DNA of 12,482 bases from an uncultured Roseiflexaceae bacterium (GTDB lineage: Bacteria; Chloroflexota; Chloroflexia; Chloroflexales; Roseiflexaceae), in NCBI GenBank assembly GCA_937974195.1, contig CALJIC010000274.1:1-12482 (forward strand), in the 5' to 3' direction. Positions 1 to 7,700 of this stretch are shown in pieces (position 1 is the stretch's first letter; every line of letters begins with the position of its first letter). The notes under the pieces were generated by a model, which ran no database searches, had not been told where the DNA came from, and worked only from the letters and a program-made list of their open reading frames with translations. The position numbers and the translations under genes are program-made.

Positions 1-38
1 CGAAGCCGCCACACTGCCATGCCGCTTTTACGCGCCAT
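1..38 (-). other. Possible 5' end of a divergent gene leaving the left edge
   Basis: An ATG on the minus strand at 38-36 opens a frame that stays open to the window edge. It gives 12 codons beginning MARKSGMAVWRL, a plausible N-terminus. No convincing Shine-Dalgarno lies upstream, and 12 codons cannot be assigned to a family. The spacing from aspS would fit a divergent promoter region at about 39-147. This is a weak call, recorded only because no other gene explains this end. Confidence 0.2.
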
Positions 39-113
39 CTCTGAATCGGAGCGGGGCAGAAGCGGCGCCTGCGTCGCCCCGGAAGGCAGGCGGTCGGAAT
101 GACCGCGCGATCG

Positions 114-119
114 TATACT
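114..119 (+). promoter_or_regulatory. Putative -10 box of aspS
   Basis: TATACT at 114-119 is an AT-rich hexamer in otherwise GC-rich DNA. It would start transcription near 126, leaving a leader of about 22 nt with AGAGGTG at 137-143 before the aspS ATG at 148. No good -35 is seen 16-18 bp upstream, so the call rests on the -10 alone. Confidence 0.35.
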
Positions 120-147
120 TGAAAGATATCGATACCAGAGGTGTAGC

Positions 148-1917
148 ATGTTTCGCACCCACACCTGCGGCGAGCTGCGGCCTGAGCACGCCGGCCAGGA
201 GACGGTGCTCGCCGGCTGGGTTCACCGCCGGCGCGACCACGGGCCGCTGATCTTCATCGACCTGCGCGACCGCTACGGCATCACCCAGGTGGTCTTCGAC
301 GCCACCACCGCCCCGGAGGCGCACGCGGTGGCCGCCGAGTCCCGCGTCGAGTACGTGCTGCAGGTCCGCGGCCTGGTGAGCCGCCGCCCCGAGGAGGCCG
401 TCAACCCCGAGATCCCCACCGGCGGGATCGAGGTGCGCGCCGTCGCCGGCACCATCCTCAACGAGGCCCGCACCCCGCCGATCTACATCAACAAGGAGGG
501 CGGCGAGGACGAGTCGCTGCGGCTGAAGTACCGCTACCTGGACCTCAGGCGCGCCCGCATGCAGCAGAACCTCATCCTGCGCCACCGGGTGATCAAGTTC
601 ATCCGCGACTTCCTCGACAAGGAGGGCTTTCTCGAGATCGAGACCCCGATCCTGATCAAGTCCACCCCCGAGGGCGCCCGCGACTACCTGGTGCCGAGCC
701 GCATCCACCCCGGCGAGTTCTACGCCCTGCCCCAGAGCCCGCAGCAGCTCAAGCAGCTGCTGATGGTCGCCGGCTTCGACAAGTACTTCCAGATCGCCCG
801 CTGCTTCCGCGACGAGGACCAGCGCGCCGACCGGCAGCCGGAGTTCACGCAGCTCGACATGGAGATGAGCTTCGTCGACCAGGAGGACGTGCTCAAGCTG
901 ATCGAGCGCCTGTTCACCGAGCTGGTGCGCGAGGTGACGCCGACCAAGCGCCTGATCACCCCCTTCCCGCGCCTGACCTACGCGGAGGCGCTCGAGCGCT
1001 ACGGCTCCGACAAGCCGGACCTGCGCTACGGCCTCGAGCTGGTGAACCTCAGCGACACCGTGGCGCACAGCCAGTTCGTCGTCTTCCGCGATGCGCTGGC
1101 GGCCGGCGGGCAGGTCAAGGGCCTCCGCATCCCCGGCGCCGGCTCCTACTCGCGCCGGCAGATCGACGAGGTGGTGGAGCTCGCCCGGCAGGCCGGGGCG
1201 CGCGGGCTGCTCTGGGCCGTGCCCCAGGCCGGCGGCGAGGTCCGGTCCAGCTTCGGCAAGAACGTCACACCGGAGGAGCTCACCGCGATCGTCGCCCGCC
1301 TGGAGGGCCAGCCCGGCGACCTGCTGCTGATCGTCGCCGACCAGCCGCCGACCGTCGCGGCGGTGCTGGACCGACTGCGCCGCGAGTTCGCCGAGCGCCT
1401 CGGGCTGGCCGACCCGAACGTGCTGGCGTTCGGCTGGGTGCTCGACTTCCCGCTGGTGGAGTGGAACGAGGACGAGGGCCGCTGGGACGCCGTCCACCAC
1501 CCCTTCACCGCCCCGCGCGACGAGGACCTGCCGCTGCTGGACACTGACCCCGGCCGGGTGCGCGCCAAGGCGTACGACCTCATCCTGAACGGGTACGAGG
1601 CCGGCGGCGGCTCGATCCGAATCCACCGCCGCGACGTGCAGCAGAAGCTGTTCGACCTGCTGGGCATCAGCCGCGAGACGGCCCAGGCGCAGTTCGGCCA
1701 CATGCTCGAGGCGTTCGAGTACGGCGCCCCGCCGCACGGCGGGATCGCCCCCGGCATCGACCGCATCTGCATGATCCTGGCCGGCGAGCCGACGATCCGC
1801 GAGGTGATGGCCTTCCCCAAGACGCAGCAGGCGGCCGACCTGATGACCGGGGCGCCCTCGCCGGTGGACGAGCGCCAGCTGAAGGAGCTGCATATCAGGC
1901 TGGTGAGCGACGATTGA
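148..1917 (+). CDS. aspS: Aspartyl-tRNA synthetase, bacterial type, probably non-discriminating
   Basis: This class II synthetase charges tRNA-Asp with aspartate in the cytoplasm. The 589 residues match the usual bacterial length and order. An N-terminal OB-fold anticodon-binding domain spans about 1-105. Class II motif 1 lies around 152-168 (FLEIETPIL). The flipping loop TPEGARDYLVPSR is at 173-185 and QSPQQLKQL at 196-204. Motif 2 is at 217-237 (ARCFRDEDQRADRQPEFTQLD). The bacterial GAD insertion covers about 305-405, and motif 3 is GIAPGIDRI at 532-540. The ATG is preceded by AGAGGTG with a short spacer. In the OB fold the sequence is RRRDHG, with His31 where E. coli has Leu. His at this site is reported for non-discriminating enzymes such as that of Pseudomonas aeruginosa, which also aspartylate tRNA-Asn. 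The family call is near certain; dual specificity is inference. An 81-bp gap follows. Confidence 0.98.
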   Translation: MFRTHTCGELRPEHAGQETVLAGWVHRRRDHGPLIFIDLRDRYGITQVVFDATTAPEAHAVAAESRVEYVLQVRGLVSRRPEEAVNPEIPTGGIEVRAVAGTILNEARTPPIYINKEGGEDESLRLKYRYLDLRRARMQQNLILRHRVIKFIRDFLDKEGFLEIETPILIKSTPEGARDYLVPSRIHPGEFYALPQSPQQLKQLLMVAGFDKYFQIARCFRDEDQRADRQPEFTQLDMEMSFVDQEDVLKLIERLFTELVREVTPTKRLITPFPRLTYAEALERYGSDKPDLRYGLELVNLSDTVAHSQFVVFRDALAAGGQVKGLRIPGAGSYSRRQIDEVVELARQAGARGLLWAVPQAGGEVRSSFGKNVTPEELTAIVARLEGQPGDLLLIVADQPPTVAAVLDRLRREFAERLGLADPNVLAFGWVLDFPLVEWNEDEGRWDAVHHPFTAPRDEDLPLLDTDPGRVRAKAYDLILNGYEAGGGSIRIHRRDVQQKLFDLLGISRETAQAQFGHMLEAFEYGAPPHGGIAPGIDRICMILAGEPTIREVMAFPKTQQAADLMTGAPSPVDERQLKELHIRLVSDD

Positions 1918-1998
1918 GGCCTGGGGCCCGCTGGCGCCGCACCACTCCGCCCAGGCTGCGATCTGCGCGCCTCACGCTGCAACTCTGAGGGCACAGCG

Positions 1999-2547
1999 AT
2001 GAAGATCTACACCAAGACCGGCGACGCCGGCGAGACCGGGCTGTGGGGCGGGCGGCGGGTGCCCAAGGACTCGCTGCGCGTCCACGCCTACGGCACGGTG
2101 GACGAGTGCAACGCGGCGATCGGGCTCGCGCGCGCCGCGGGGCTGCCGCCCGAGCTCGACGCGCTGCTGGAGCAGGTGCAGAGCCAGCTCTTCGTCGTCG
2201 GCGCGGACCTGGCGACGCCGGGCGAGGCGCCGAGCATCCCGCGGGTGGGCGCGGCCGAGGTGACCTTCCTGGAGGAGGCGATCGACAGGCTGGACGCGGG
2301 CCTGGAGCCGCTGCGCCAGTTCATCCTGCCCGGCGGCTCGCCGGCGGCCGCCCACCTGCACATGGCGCGCACCGTGTGCCGCCGCGCCGAGCGCTGGCTG
2401 GTGAGCCTCGCGCGCGAGGAGCCGGTCAACCCGCAGGCCGGCGTGTACCTCAACCGGCTCTCGGACTTCCTGTTCGTCGCGGCGCGGGCTGCGAACGCGG
2501 CCGCCGGCACGCCCGACGTCCCGTGGGTCAGCCCCAGATCGCGGTAG
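1999..2547 (+). CDS. pduO: Corrinoid adenosyltransferase, PduO type
   Basis: This enzyme transfers the adenosyl group of ATP to cob(I)alamin, making adenosylcobalamin for B12-dependent mutases and reductases. The 182 residues carry the PduO/CobO-type-3 signature. The N-terminal ATP-binding loop is YTKTGDAGETGL at 4-15. GTVDECNAAIG follows at 32-42. The segment FILPGGSPAAAHLHMART is at 108-125, followed by the CRRAER helix at 127-132. NRLSDFLFVAAR is at 152-163. The ATG is preceded by TGAGGG with about 8 nt spacing. The gene lies 81 bp behind aspS in the same direction and could be read through from it. No other B12 gene is present here, so the dependent enzyme is unknown. The gene ends just before a long hairpin facing a convergent operon. 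The name cobO/yvqK is also used for this family. Confidence 0.95.
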   Translation: MKIYTKTGDAGETGLWGGRRVPKDSLRVHAYGTVDECNAAIGLARAAGLPPELDALLEQVQSQLFVVGADLATPGEAPSIPRVGAAEVTFLEEAIDRLDAGLEPLRQFILPGGSPAAAHLHMARTVCRRAERWLVSLAREEPVNPQAGVYLNRLSDFLFVAARAANAAAGTPDVPWVSPRSR

Positions 2548-2560
2548 ATGCCGGGGTATC

Positions 2561-2623
2561 GGCACGTTGCACGTGTCTGTGAGGCGGAGCGCTTCGGCAC
2601 ACCTCAGACGCGTGCAACGTGCC
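2561..2623. terminator. Long imperfect hairpin between convergent genes
   Basis: The left arm at 2561-2584 and the right arm at 2602-2623 are inverted repeats. GGCACGTTGCACG pairs perfectly over 13 bp, followed by a T·G wobble, 5 more pairs and, after a 2-nt bulge, 3 more. The 17-nt loop holds GCTTCGGC, a UUCG-type tetraloop. It sits 13 bp after the pduO stop and 5 bp before the stop of the leftward lipoprotein gene, so it fits a bidirectional terminator. There is no T-tract on either strand, so it could instead be a 3'-end-protecting hairpin or a dispersed repeat. Confidence 0.6.
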
Positions 2624-2628
2624 AGCGC

Positions 2629-3003
2629 CTACGTCACCTCAACCCTGAAGGTCGCCGTCTCCTGGAAGCCGCCGGCCGTCACGCGCACGTCTAGCTCCCA
2701 GATGCCGAGCATCGAGAAGAACTCCCCGCGCGCGACGTAGCGGCCGGGGCCGTCCGGCTGCGCCAGAACCTCGGGCGAAGCCATGCCCATGTCACGCATC
2801 ACCGGCGCGATCACCACCCGCTCGGCCGTCACCGGCTGGCCCGCCCGGTCGAACACCTCGATCGTCGCGGTGCGCTCCTGGATGCTCTCGCCCTCCAGGC
2901 GCAGCGTCACCCGGTAGCTATCGGTCTCCGCCGTCTGGGGCGCCGGCCCGCCGCACCCGGCGAGCAGCACTGCGGCGCAGAGAAGCAGCACAATCTGTCG
3001 CAT
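2629..3003 (-). CDS. YtkA/FixH-like lipoprotein
   Basis: The protein has 124 residues. It starts with a short hydrophobic signal and the lipobox LAGC at 14-17, so it should be exported, lipidated on Cys17 and anchored to the membrane. The remainder (about 28-124) is one small beta-sandwich resembling the YtkA-like/FixH family. Its hallmarks are a Pro-x-Met core with M69, M72 and M74 (VIAPVMRDMGMASP), then GPGRYVARGEFFSMLGIWEL and an alternating C-terminal strand. The start was set at the ATG at 3003 because it begins the signal peptide; upstream in-frame codons would place charged residues before it. It lies 61 bp downstream of the exported His-motif protein and is probably cotranscribed with it. 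Clustered Met residues and the partner suggest periplasmic or surface metal (copper) handling, but that is inference. The family is fairly sure, the role not. Confidence 0.8.
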   Translation of the reverse strand: MRQIVLLLCAAVLLAGCGGPAPQTAETDSYRVTLRLEGESIQERTATIEVFDRAGQPVTAERVVIAPVMRDMGMASPEVLAQPDGPGRYVARGEFFSMLGIWELDVRVTAGGFQETATFRVEVT

Positions 3004-3064
3004 GAGATTCTGATCCCCGAAGGGGTGCGCCTGCGAGCGGCGGGGCCGCCTCGCGCGAGCGCAC

Positions 3065-4447
3065 CTAGGCCACATCCAACGCCATCGGCACCGTGATAAT
3101 CTGCCCGTCGAGCTGGAACTGCGCCCACAGGTAGTAGCGGCCGGCGCTCGGGAAGGTATACACGAAGCGGATATCCGGCCCGTAGCGCATGCCCTGCCCG
3201 AGCGTCCCGGGCGGCGGCATCGGCTCGGCCGCGTGCACGTGCCCGAAGGTCACGCCGTCCACGTCGCGCACGATCAGGTGCCCGGCCATGCCCAGCCAGG
3301 GCTGAACGTCCTCCACCGGCCGGTCGCCGTCGCTCAGGCTGAAGGTCAGCACCGCCTGCTGCCCCGCCCGCAGCTCGTCGGACGACGAGCTCACGTCGAT
3401 CTCGATCCCGTCGACCGTGCGCCGGCCCAGCCCCATTGGCTCGCTCACGCCCTCGGCGGTCTCGCCGCCCACCACGAAGTCCCGCTCGACGATCTGCGTG
3501 CCGCTCTGGTGGCGCGCGATCTCCACGTAGGCGGTGTAGCGCCCGGGCCGGCGCGGCGTGAGCGTGGTCACGAAGCTGCCGGGGGCGATGCGCGCCGGGT
3601 GCAGGTGCTCGAAGTCGGCGCTCGCCTCGTCGATCACCACCACGTGCATCAGCGCCTCGTGGTGCGGCGAGAGGTCGTCCACCGGCAGGCCCGTCCCGCC
3701 GTCGGTCAGCTCCAGCGTCAGCGTCATCGGCTGCCCGGCCACCGGGATGGCCGGCTCGCTGCGCAGCGCGACGTTGACGTGCGGCCGGCCCTGGCTCTCC
3801 ACCACCGCCGCGCTGTCCGCGCTGAAGGAGTCCGCCACCTGCTGGGCGCCGAAGATCGCCGCGGCCACGCCGCAGGCGAACGCGGCCTGCCCGATCACCC
3901 ATGTCGTGCGGCGCGGCGCCGGCCGGCCCTGGCTCTGCGCGACGCCGGCCACCACCACCCCGGTGAGCAGCAGCAGGAACAGCGCGCCCAGCGAGACCAG
4001 CAGCGGCACGGTGTTGGGCGGCAGCGGCGCCGGCGTCACCGTGAACGGGATCACCGCCACGCCGTCGCCGCGCGGCCCCTCGGCGCGCACCTCGAGGTCC
4101 CAGTCGCCCGGCCGGTCCAGGTCCAGCTGGGCCTTGTAGACCACCGGCGTGCCCGGGAGTGTCGCGGTGGTCACCGCCTCGGCGTTCGCGAGCGACTTGC
4201 CGCGCGGGGCAGCCCGCAGCGTCAGCAGCGCGCCCTCCAGGTCCTCGCGCGAGGAGATCGACAGGAACAGCGGCGCCGGCACGGCCGGCGGCAGCTCGAA
4301 GGTGATCGAGATCTCGTAGGGCCCGATCGACTGCGTGATCGTCTGGATCGGGCCGCTGTCGCCCACGTGGGCGTGTATCGCAGGGGGGGCCAGCAGCGCG
4401 AGCAGCAGCCCGATAAGCGCGGGGAGCGAGTAGCGTTTCCTGAACAT
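3065..4447 (-). CDS. Exported two-TM protein with tandem His-motif domains, possibly copper-related
   Basis: The protein has 460 residues. A signal peptide covers 1-26, ending AIHA before HVGD. A CopC/YtkA-like beta domain follows at about 27-138, then TM helices at about 146-170 and 182-201, then two extracytoplasmic beta domains at about 220-328 and 335-460. Each of these carries the same motif, His-x12-His-x-His, in a [V]xD...F-x-H-x-H setting: H268/H281/H283 and H390/H403/H405. Each is followed by a Gly-Arg-Tyr strand (GRYTAYVE, GRYYLWAQ). The downstream lipoprotein shares this strand pattern. The ATG at 4447 starts the signal peptide. An AGGAG lies about 13 nt upstream, and the longer in-frame extension (to 4633) crosses the promoter and has no coding character. 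His triads and the partner suggest metal binding, most likely copper. I do not recognise a named family for the whole protein; the function is inferred. Confidence 0.75.
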   Translation of the reverse strand: MFRKRYSLPALIGLLLALLAPPAIHAHVGDSGPIQTITQSIGPYEISITFELPPAVPAPLFLSISSREDLEGALLTLRAAPRGKSLANAEAVTTATLPGTPVVYKAQLDLDRPGDWDLEVRAEGPRGDGVAVIPFTVTPAPLPPNTVPLLVSLGALFLLLLTGVVVAGVAQSQGRPAPRRTTWVIGQAAFACGVAAAIFGAQQVADSFSADSAAVVESQGRPHVNVALRSEPAIPVAGQPMTLTLELTDGGTGLPVDDLSPHHEALMHVVVIDEASADFEHLHPARIAPGSFVTTLTPRRPGRYTAYVEIARHQSGTQIVERDFVVGGETAEGVSEPMGLGRRTVDGIEIDVSSSSDELRAGQQAVLTFSLSDGDRPVEDVQPWLGMAGHLIVRDVDGVTFGHVHAAEPMPPPGTLGQGMRYGPDIRFVYTFPSAGRYYLWAQFQLDGQIITVPMALDVA

Positions 4448-4479
4448 CTCAGCTTTCCATCTCCTAACTTCTCGGCCAC

Positions 4480-4488
4480 ATGATACCA
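4480..4488 (-). promoter_or_regulatory. Extended -10 promoter of the exported-protein operon
   Basis: On the minus strand the sequence reads TGGTATCAT, an extended -10 (TGn plus TATCAT). Transcription would begin near 4473, giving a leader of about 26 nt that contains the AGGAG. No clear -35 is present, which extended -10 promoters tolerate. Confidence 0.5.
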
Positions 4489-4524
4489 TCACACGCCGCG
4501 CGGTGGCCCGCCGGTGGGGTTGGG

Positions 4525-4571
4525 GAGGCGCAGCCTCATCTCTGTCTCCGTGGAGGGCCTGCGGCCCTCCA
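4525..4571. repeat. Two short hairpins, one shared with the 8.6-kb repeat array
   Basis: GAGGC-GCA-GCCTC at 4525-4537 forms a 5-bp stem. TGGAGGGCC-TGC-GGCCCTCCA at 4551-4571 forms a perfect 9-bp stem with a 3-nt loop. The inner 19 nt (4552-4570) are the exact reverse complement of 8617-8635 at the end of the tandem array. They lie in the 335-bp gene-free divergent region (4448-4782), between the leftward promoter near 4480 and the rightward one at 4658-4687. They could be a mobile or dispersed hairpin element, or an insulating terminator. Confidence 0.6.
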
Positions 4572-4657
4572 CACCATCCCGTAGGCAGCAGGCGGGCGGA
4601 ACAGTATTTATTGCGCCGGCGATACGGATGCACTCAGCCTCCGATTCACAGCGCGCC

Positions 4658-4687
4658 TTGACGCGCCCGCCCGCCGGATGCTATGCT
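4658..4687 (+). promoter_or_regulatory. Promoter of the secreted protease gene
   Basis: TTGACG at 4658-4663 and TATGCT at 4682-4687 are separated by 18 bp, with TG at 4679-4680 making an extended -10. Transcription would begin near 4694, leaving a leader of about 89 nt before the ATG at 4783. That leader contains a 6-bp hairpin (GGAGGG/CCCTCC, 4712-4728). Confidence 0.55.
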
Positions 4688-4782
4688 TTCGATCTATCAG
4701 CCACAGGGGCCGGAGGGAGAGACCCTCCACCCGCCTCTCAGCACATCGTATTAAGCCGGCAACCGCGGACTGCGAAGGCTGC

Positions 4783-7700
4783 ATGCGCCACCTAACATCC
4801 CTTTGCGCCGCGCTGATCCTGGCGCTGGCGCTCCCACCAGCGCCGCCAACCAGCCGCGCGGCGCCGCACCCTTCGGCCGAGGCGACCATCACCGCTGACC
4901 CGGCGTCCCTCACCGTGACCGTCCCGCTCGGCGAGCGCGCCACCCAGACGCTGCGCCTGGCGGGCGTGACGCAGCCGGGCGGCGTGGCGGTGTTCGAGGC
5001 CCAGCCCGCTGCGCCCAAGGCGCTGCACACCGGCCCGGCCCGCGTGCCGCTGCCGCCCCAGCGCGAGCGCATCGACCCGGCGATCGCCGCCGAGGCCGCC
5101 AAGTCGCTCGACGGCCGGGCGGACTTCGTGGTCTTCCTCAATGACCAGGCCGACCTGAGCGCCGCCTACGCCATCCGCGACTGGGCCGAGCGCGGGCGCT
5201 TCGTCTACCGCACGCTGACCGAGCACGCCGAGCGCACCCAGCGCGACCTGCGCGCGGCGCTCGCCGCCCGCGGCGTGCCCTTCCAGCCGCTCTGGATCGT
5301 CAACGCCGTGCGCGTCCGCGGCACCCAGTCCGACATCCAGGCCATCGCGGCCAGGGCCGACGTGGCGCTGCTGCGCGCCAACCGCATCCACGCGCTCCCG
5401 CCGCTCGCCAGCCCCAAGAGCGACTCGGACCTGCAGCACTGCAGCCCCGACGAGCCCGCCAACCCGGTGTGCTGGAACATCCGCCGCATCGGCGCCGACC
5501 GCGTCTGGCGCGAGTTCGGCGTGGACGGGAGCGGCGTCACGGTCGCGAACATCGACACCGGCGTCGTCTTCGACCACAGCGCGCTCGCGCGCCAGTACCG
5601 CGGCAACCTGGGCGCCGGGGAGATCAGCCACAGCTACAACTGGTTCGACCCGCAGGGCAGCCTGCTGGCGCCGACCGACACCAACGGCCATGGCACCCAC
5701 ACGATGGGGACGATCGTCGGGCGGGGCGCGGGCACGCCCGAGCAGCCCTCCTTCGGCGTCGCGCCCGGCGCGCGCTGGATCGCGGCGCAGGGCTGCCAGA
5801 ACATCGTCTGCCCCGAGTTCGACCTGATCGCCGCCGCCCAGTGGCTGCTGGCGCCCACCGACCTGGCGGGCGAGAACCCGCGCCCGGACCTGCGCCCGAT
5901 GATCGTCAACAACTCCTGGGCCGGTGCAGGCGGCAACGACTGGTACGCCGGCTACACCGCCGCCTGGCGCGCGGCCGGCATCTTCCCGGTGTTCGCCGCC
6001 GGCAACGCCGACACCGCGCGCTCCCAGTCCTGCAGCAGCATCAGCTCCCCCGGCGACTACCCCGACGTCGTCGCGGTCGGGGCAACCGACTCCGCAGATA
6101 CGGTCGCCAACTTCAGCCTGCTCGGCCCGGCGGCCGACGGGCGCCTCAAGCCGGATTTCGTCGCGCCCGGCACGCATACGGCCGGCCAGGTCGGGATTCT
6201 CTCGGCGTACTACCCCGACACCACCAGCTACCGCGACCTCCAGGGCACCTCGATGGCCGCCCCGCACGTGGCCGGCCTGGTCGCGCTGCTGTGGTCGGCC
6301 AACCCCGAGCTGATCGGCGACTACGACGCCACCTACGAGATCCTGCGCGCCACGGCGCTCCCCGTGAGCGACACGCGCTGCGGCGACCCTCTGGGCGCGC
6401 CGAACAACGTCTACGGCCACGGCCGCATCGACGCCTACGGCGCGGTCGCTCTGGCGCGGGTGGATGTGCCCTGGCTGGAGCTCGCGAGCACCCGCCCGGC
6501 CGTCGCCGCCGACGGCAGCGCCGAGCTCGAGGTCACGCTCGCCGCCGACCGCACGCCCGGCCCAGGGACCTACAGCGCGCGGCTGCAGATCTACGGCGCC
6601 GATCTCGGCCAGCCGCCGGTGACCATCCCGGTGACCATGATCGTGACGCCGATCGCGTCGCCGGCGATCGTCACCGGGCGCGTCCTGAGCGCCGATAGCG
6701 GCCAGGGGCTCGCCGCGACGGTCGGCGCCCTGGGCGGCCTCGGCGTCGCCACCGACAGCAGCGGCGCCTACACCCTCGTGCTCAAGCCGGGCGAGTACAC
6801 GCTCACCGCGTCCGCGCTCTCGTACCTGCCCGGCACCCAGGTCGTCGACGCCCAGCCGGGGACGACGCAGCTCGACATCGTCCTGCAGCCGGACCAGCCG
6901 CGGATCGGCCTCTCCGCCGCCCAGCTGAGCGCCGAGCTGGCGTTCGGCCAGGGGCAGCGCATCAGCGTGACGCTCACGAACCCCGGGCGCCGCACGCTGC
7001 ACTACGCGGCCAGCGCGCCCACGGCCCACTTCACGGTCCGGCGCAGCGACAGCGGGGAGCCCGACGCGCCCGCCTTCCGCTGGGTCGATCTCCCGTCCGA
7101 CGCGCCCAGGCTCGAGCTCGGGAACGACACGTTCGTCGAGGAGGTGCCGCTCGGCATCTCGTTCCCGTTCTACAGCTACGTGTTCACCGAGACGCTGGTC
7201 ACCTCCGATGGCATGCTGACCTTCGACGTGCCCTTCGGCTACCACGGGCCGACGACCCGCTGCTTCCCGGCCGACGAGATCGGCTTCTACCTGATCGCGC
7301 CGCTGCGCGCCGACCTCGACCCCGAGCGCGGCGGGGCGGTGCGCTACAGCACGGTGGGCGACGGCCAGACGTTCGTGCTGAGCTACGAGGGTGTGCCGCG
7401 CGACGACGGGCCGGCGGACGAGACCTACACCTTCCAGGCGCTCCTGCACCGCGACGGGCGGATCGTGTTCCAGTACAAGTCGCTCCCGCCGCCGATCCCG
7501 GCGATCAGCGCGGGCGTCCAGCGCTCGCCCTGGGACTACCAGGAGATCGGCTGCGGGGCCGGGCTGGCGCTTGCCGAAGGGCTCGCGATCGAGCTGCGGC
7601 CCCAGCCTCCATCCTCAGAGTGGCTCGCAGTCATCCCCGCCGAAGGGGCGCTGGGGCCAGGCGAGCAGGCGCAGCTCGAAGTGCTGCTGAGCTGGACGCG

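Noticed and set aside
28..1893. 621-residue open frame on the minus strand opposite aspS
   Set aside because: It is an antisense shadow of a certain gene, rich in Arg, Ala, Gly and Val with no domain, caused by high GC at third positions.
3233..4483. 416-residue plus-strand frame opposite the exported protein
   Set aside because: Composition is His/Arg/Gln-rich with no domain; the minus strand has signal peptide, TM helices and duplicated motifs.
4792..7449. 885-residue minus-strand frame opposite the protease
   Set aside because: Same shadow effect; the plus frame has all S8 catalytic motifs and the minus frame has none.
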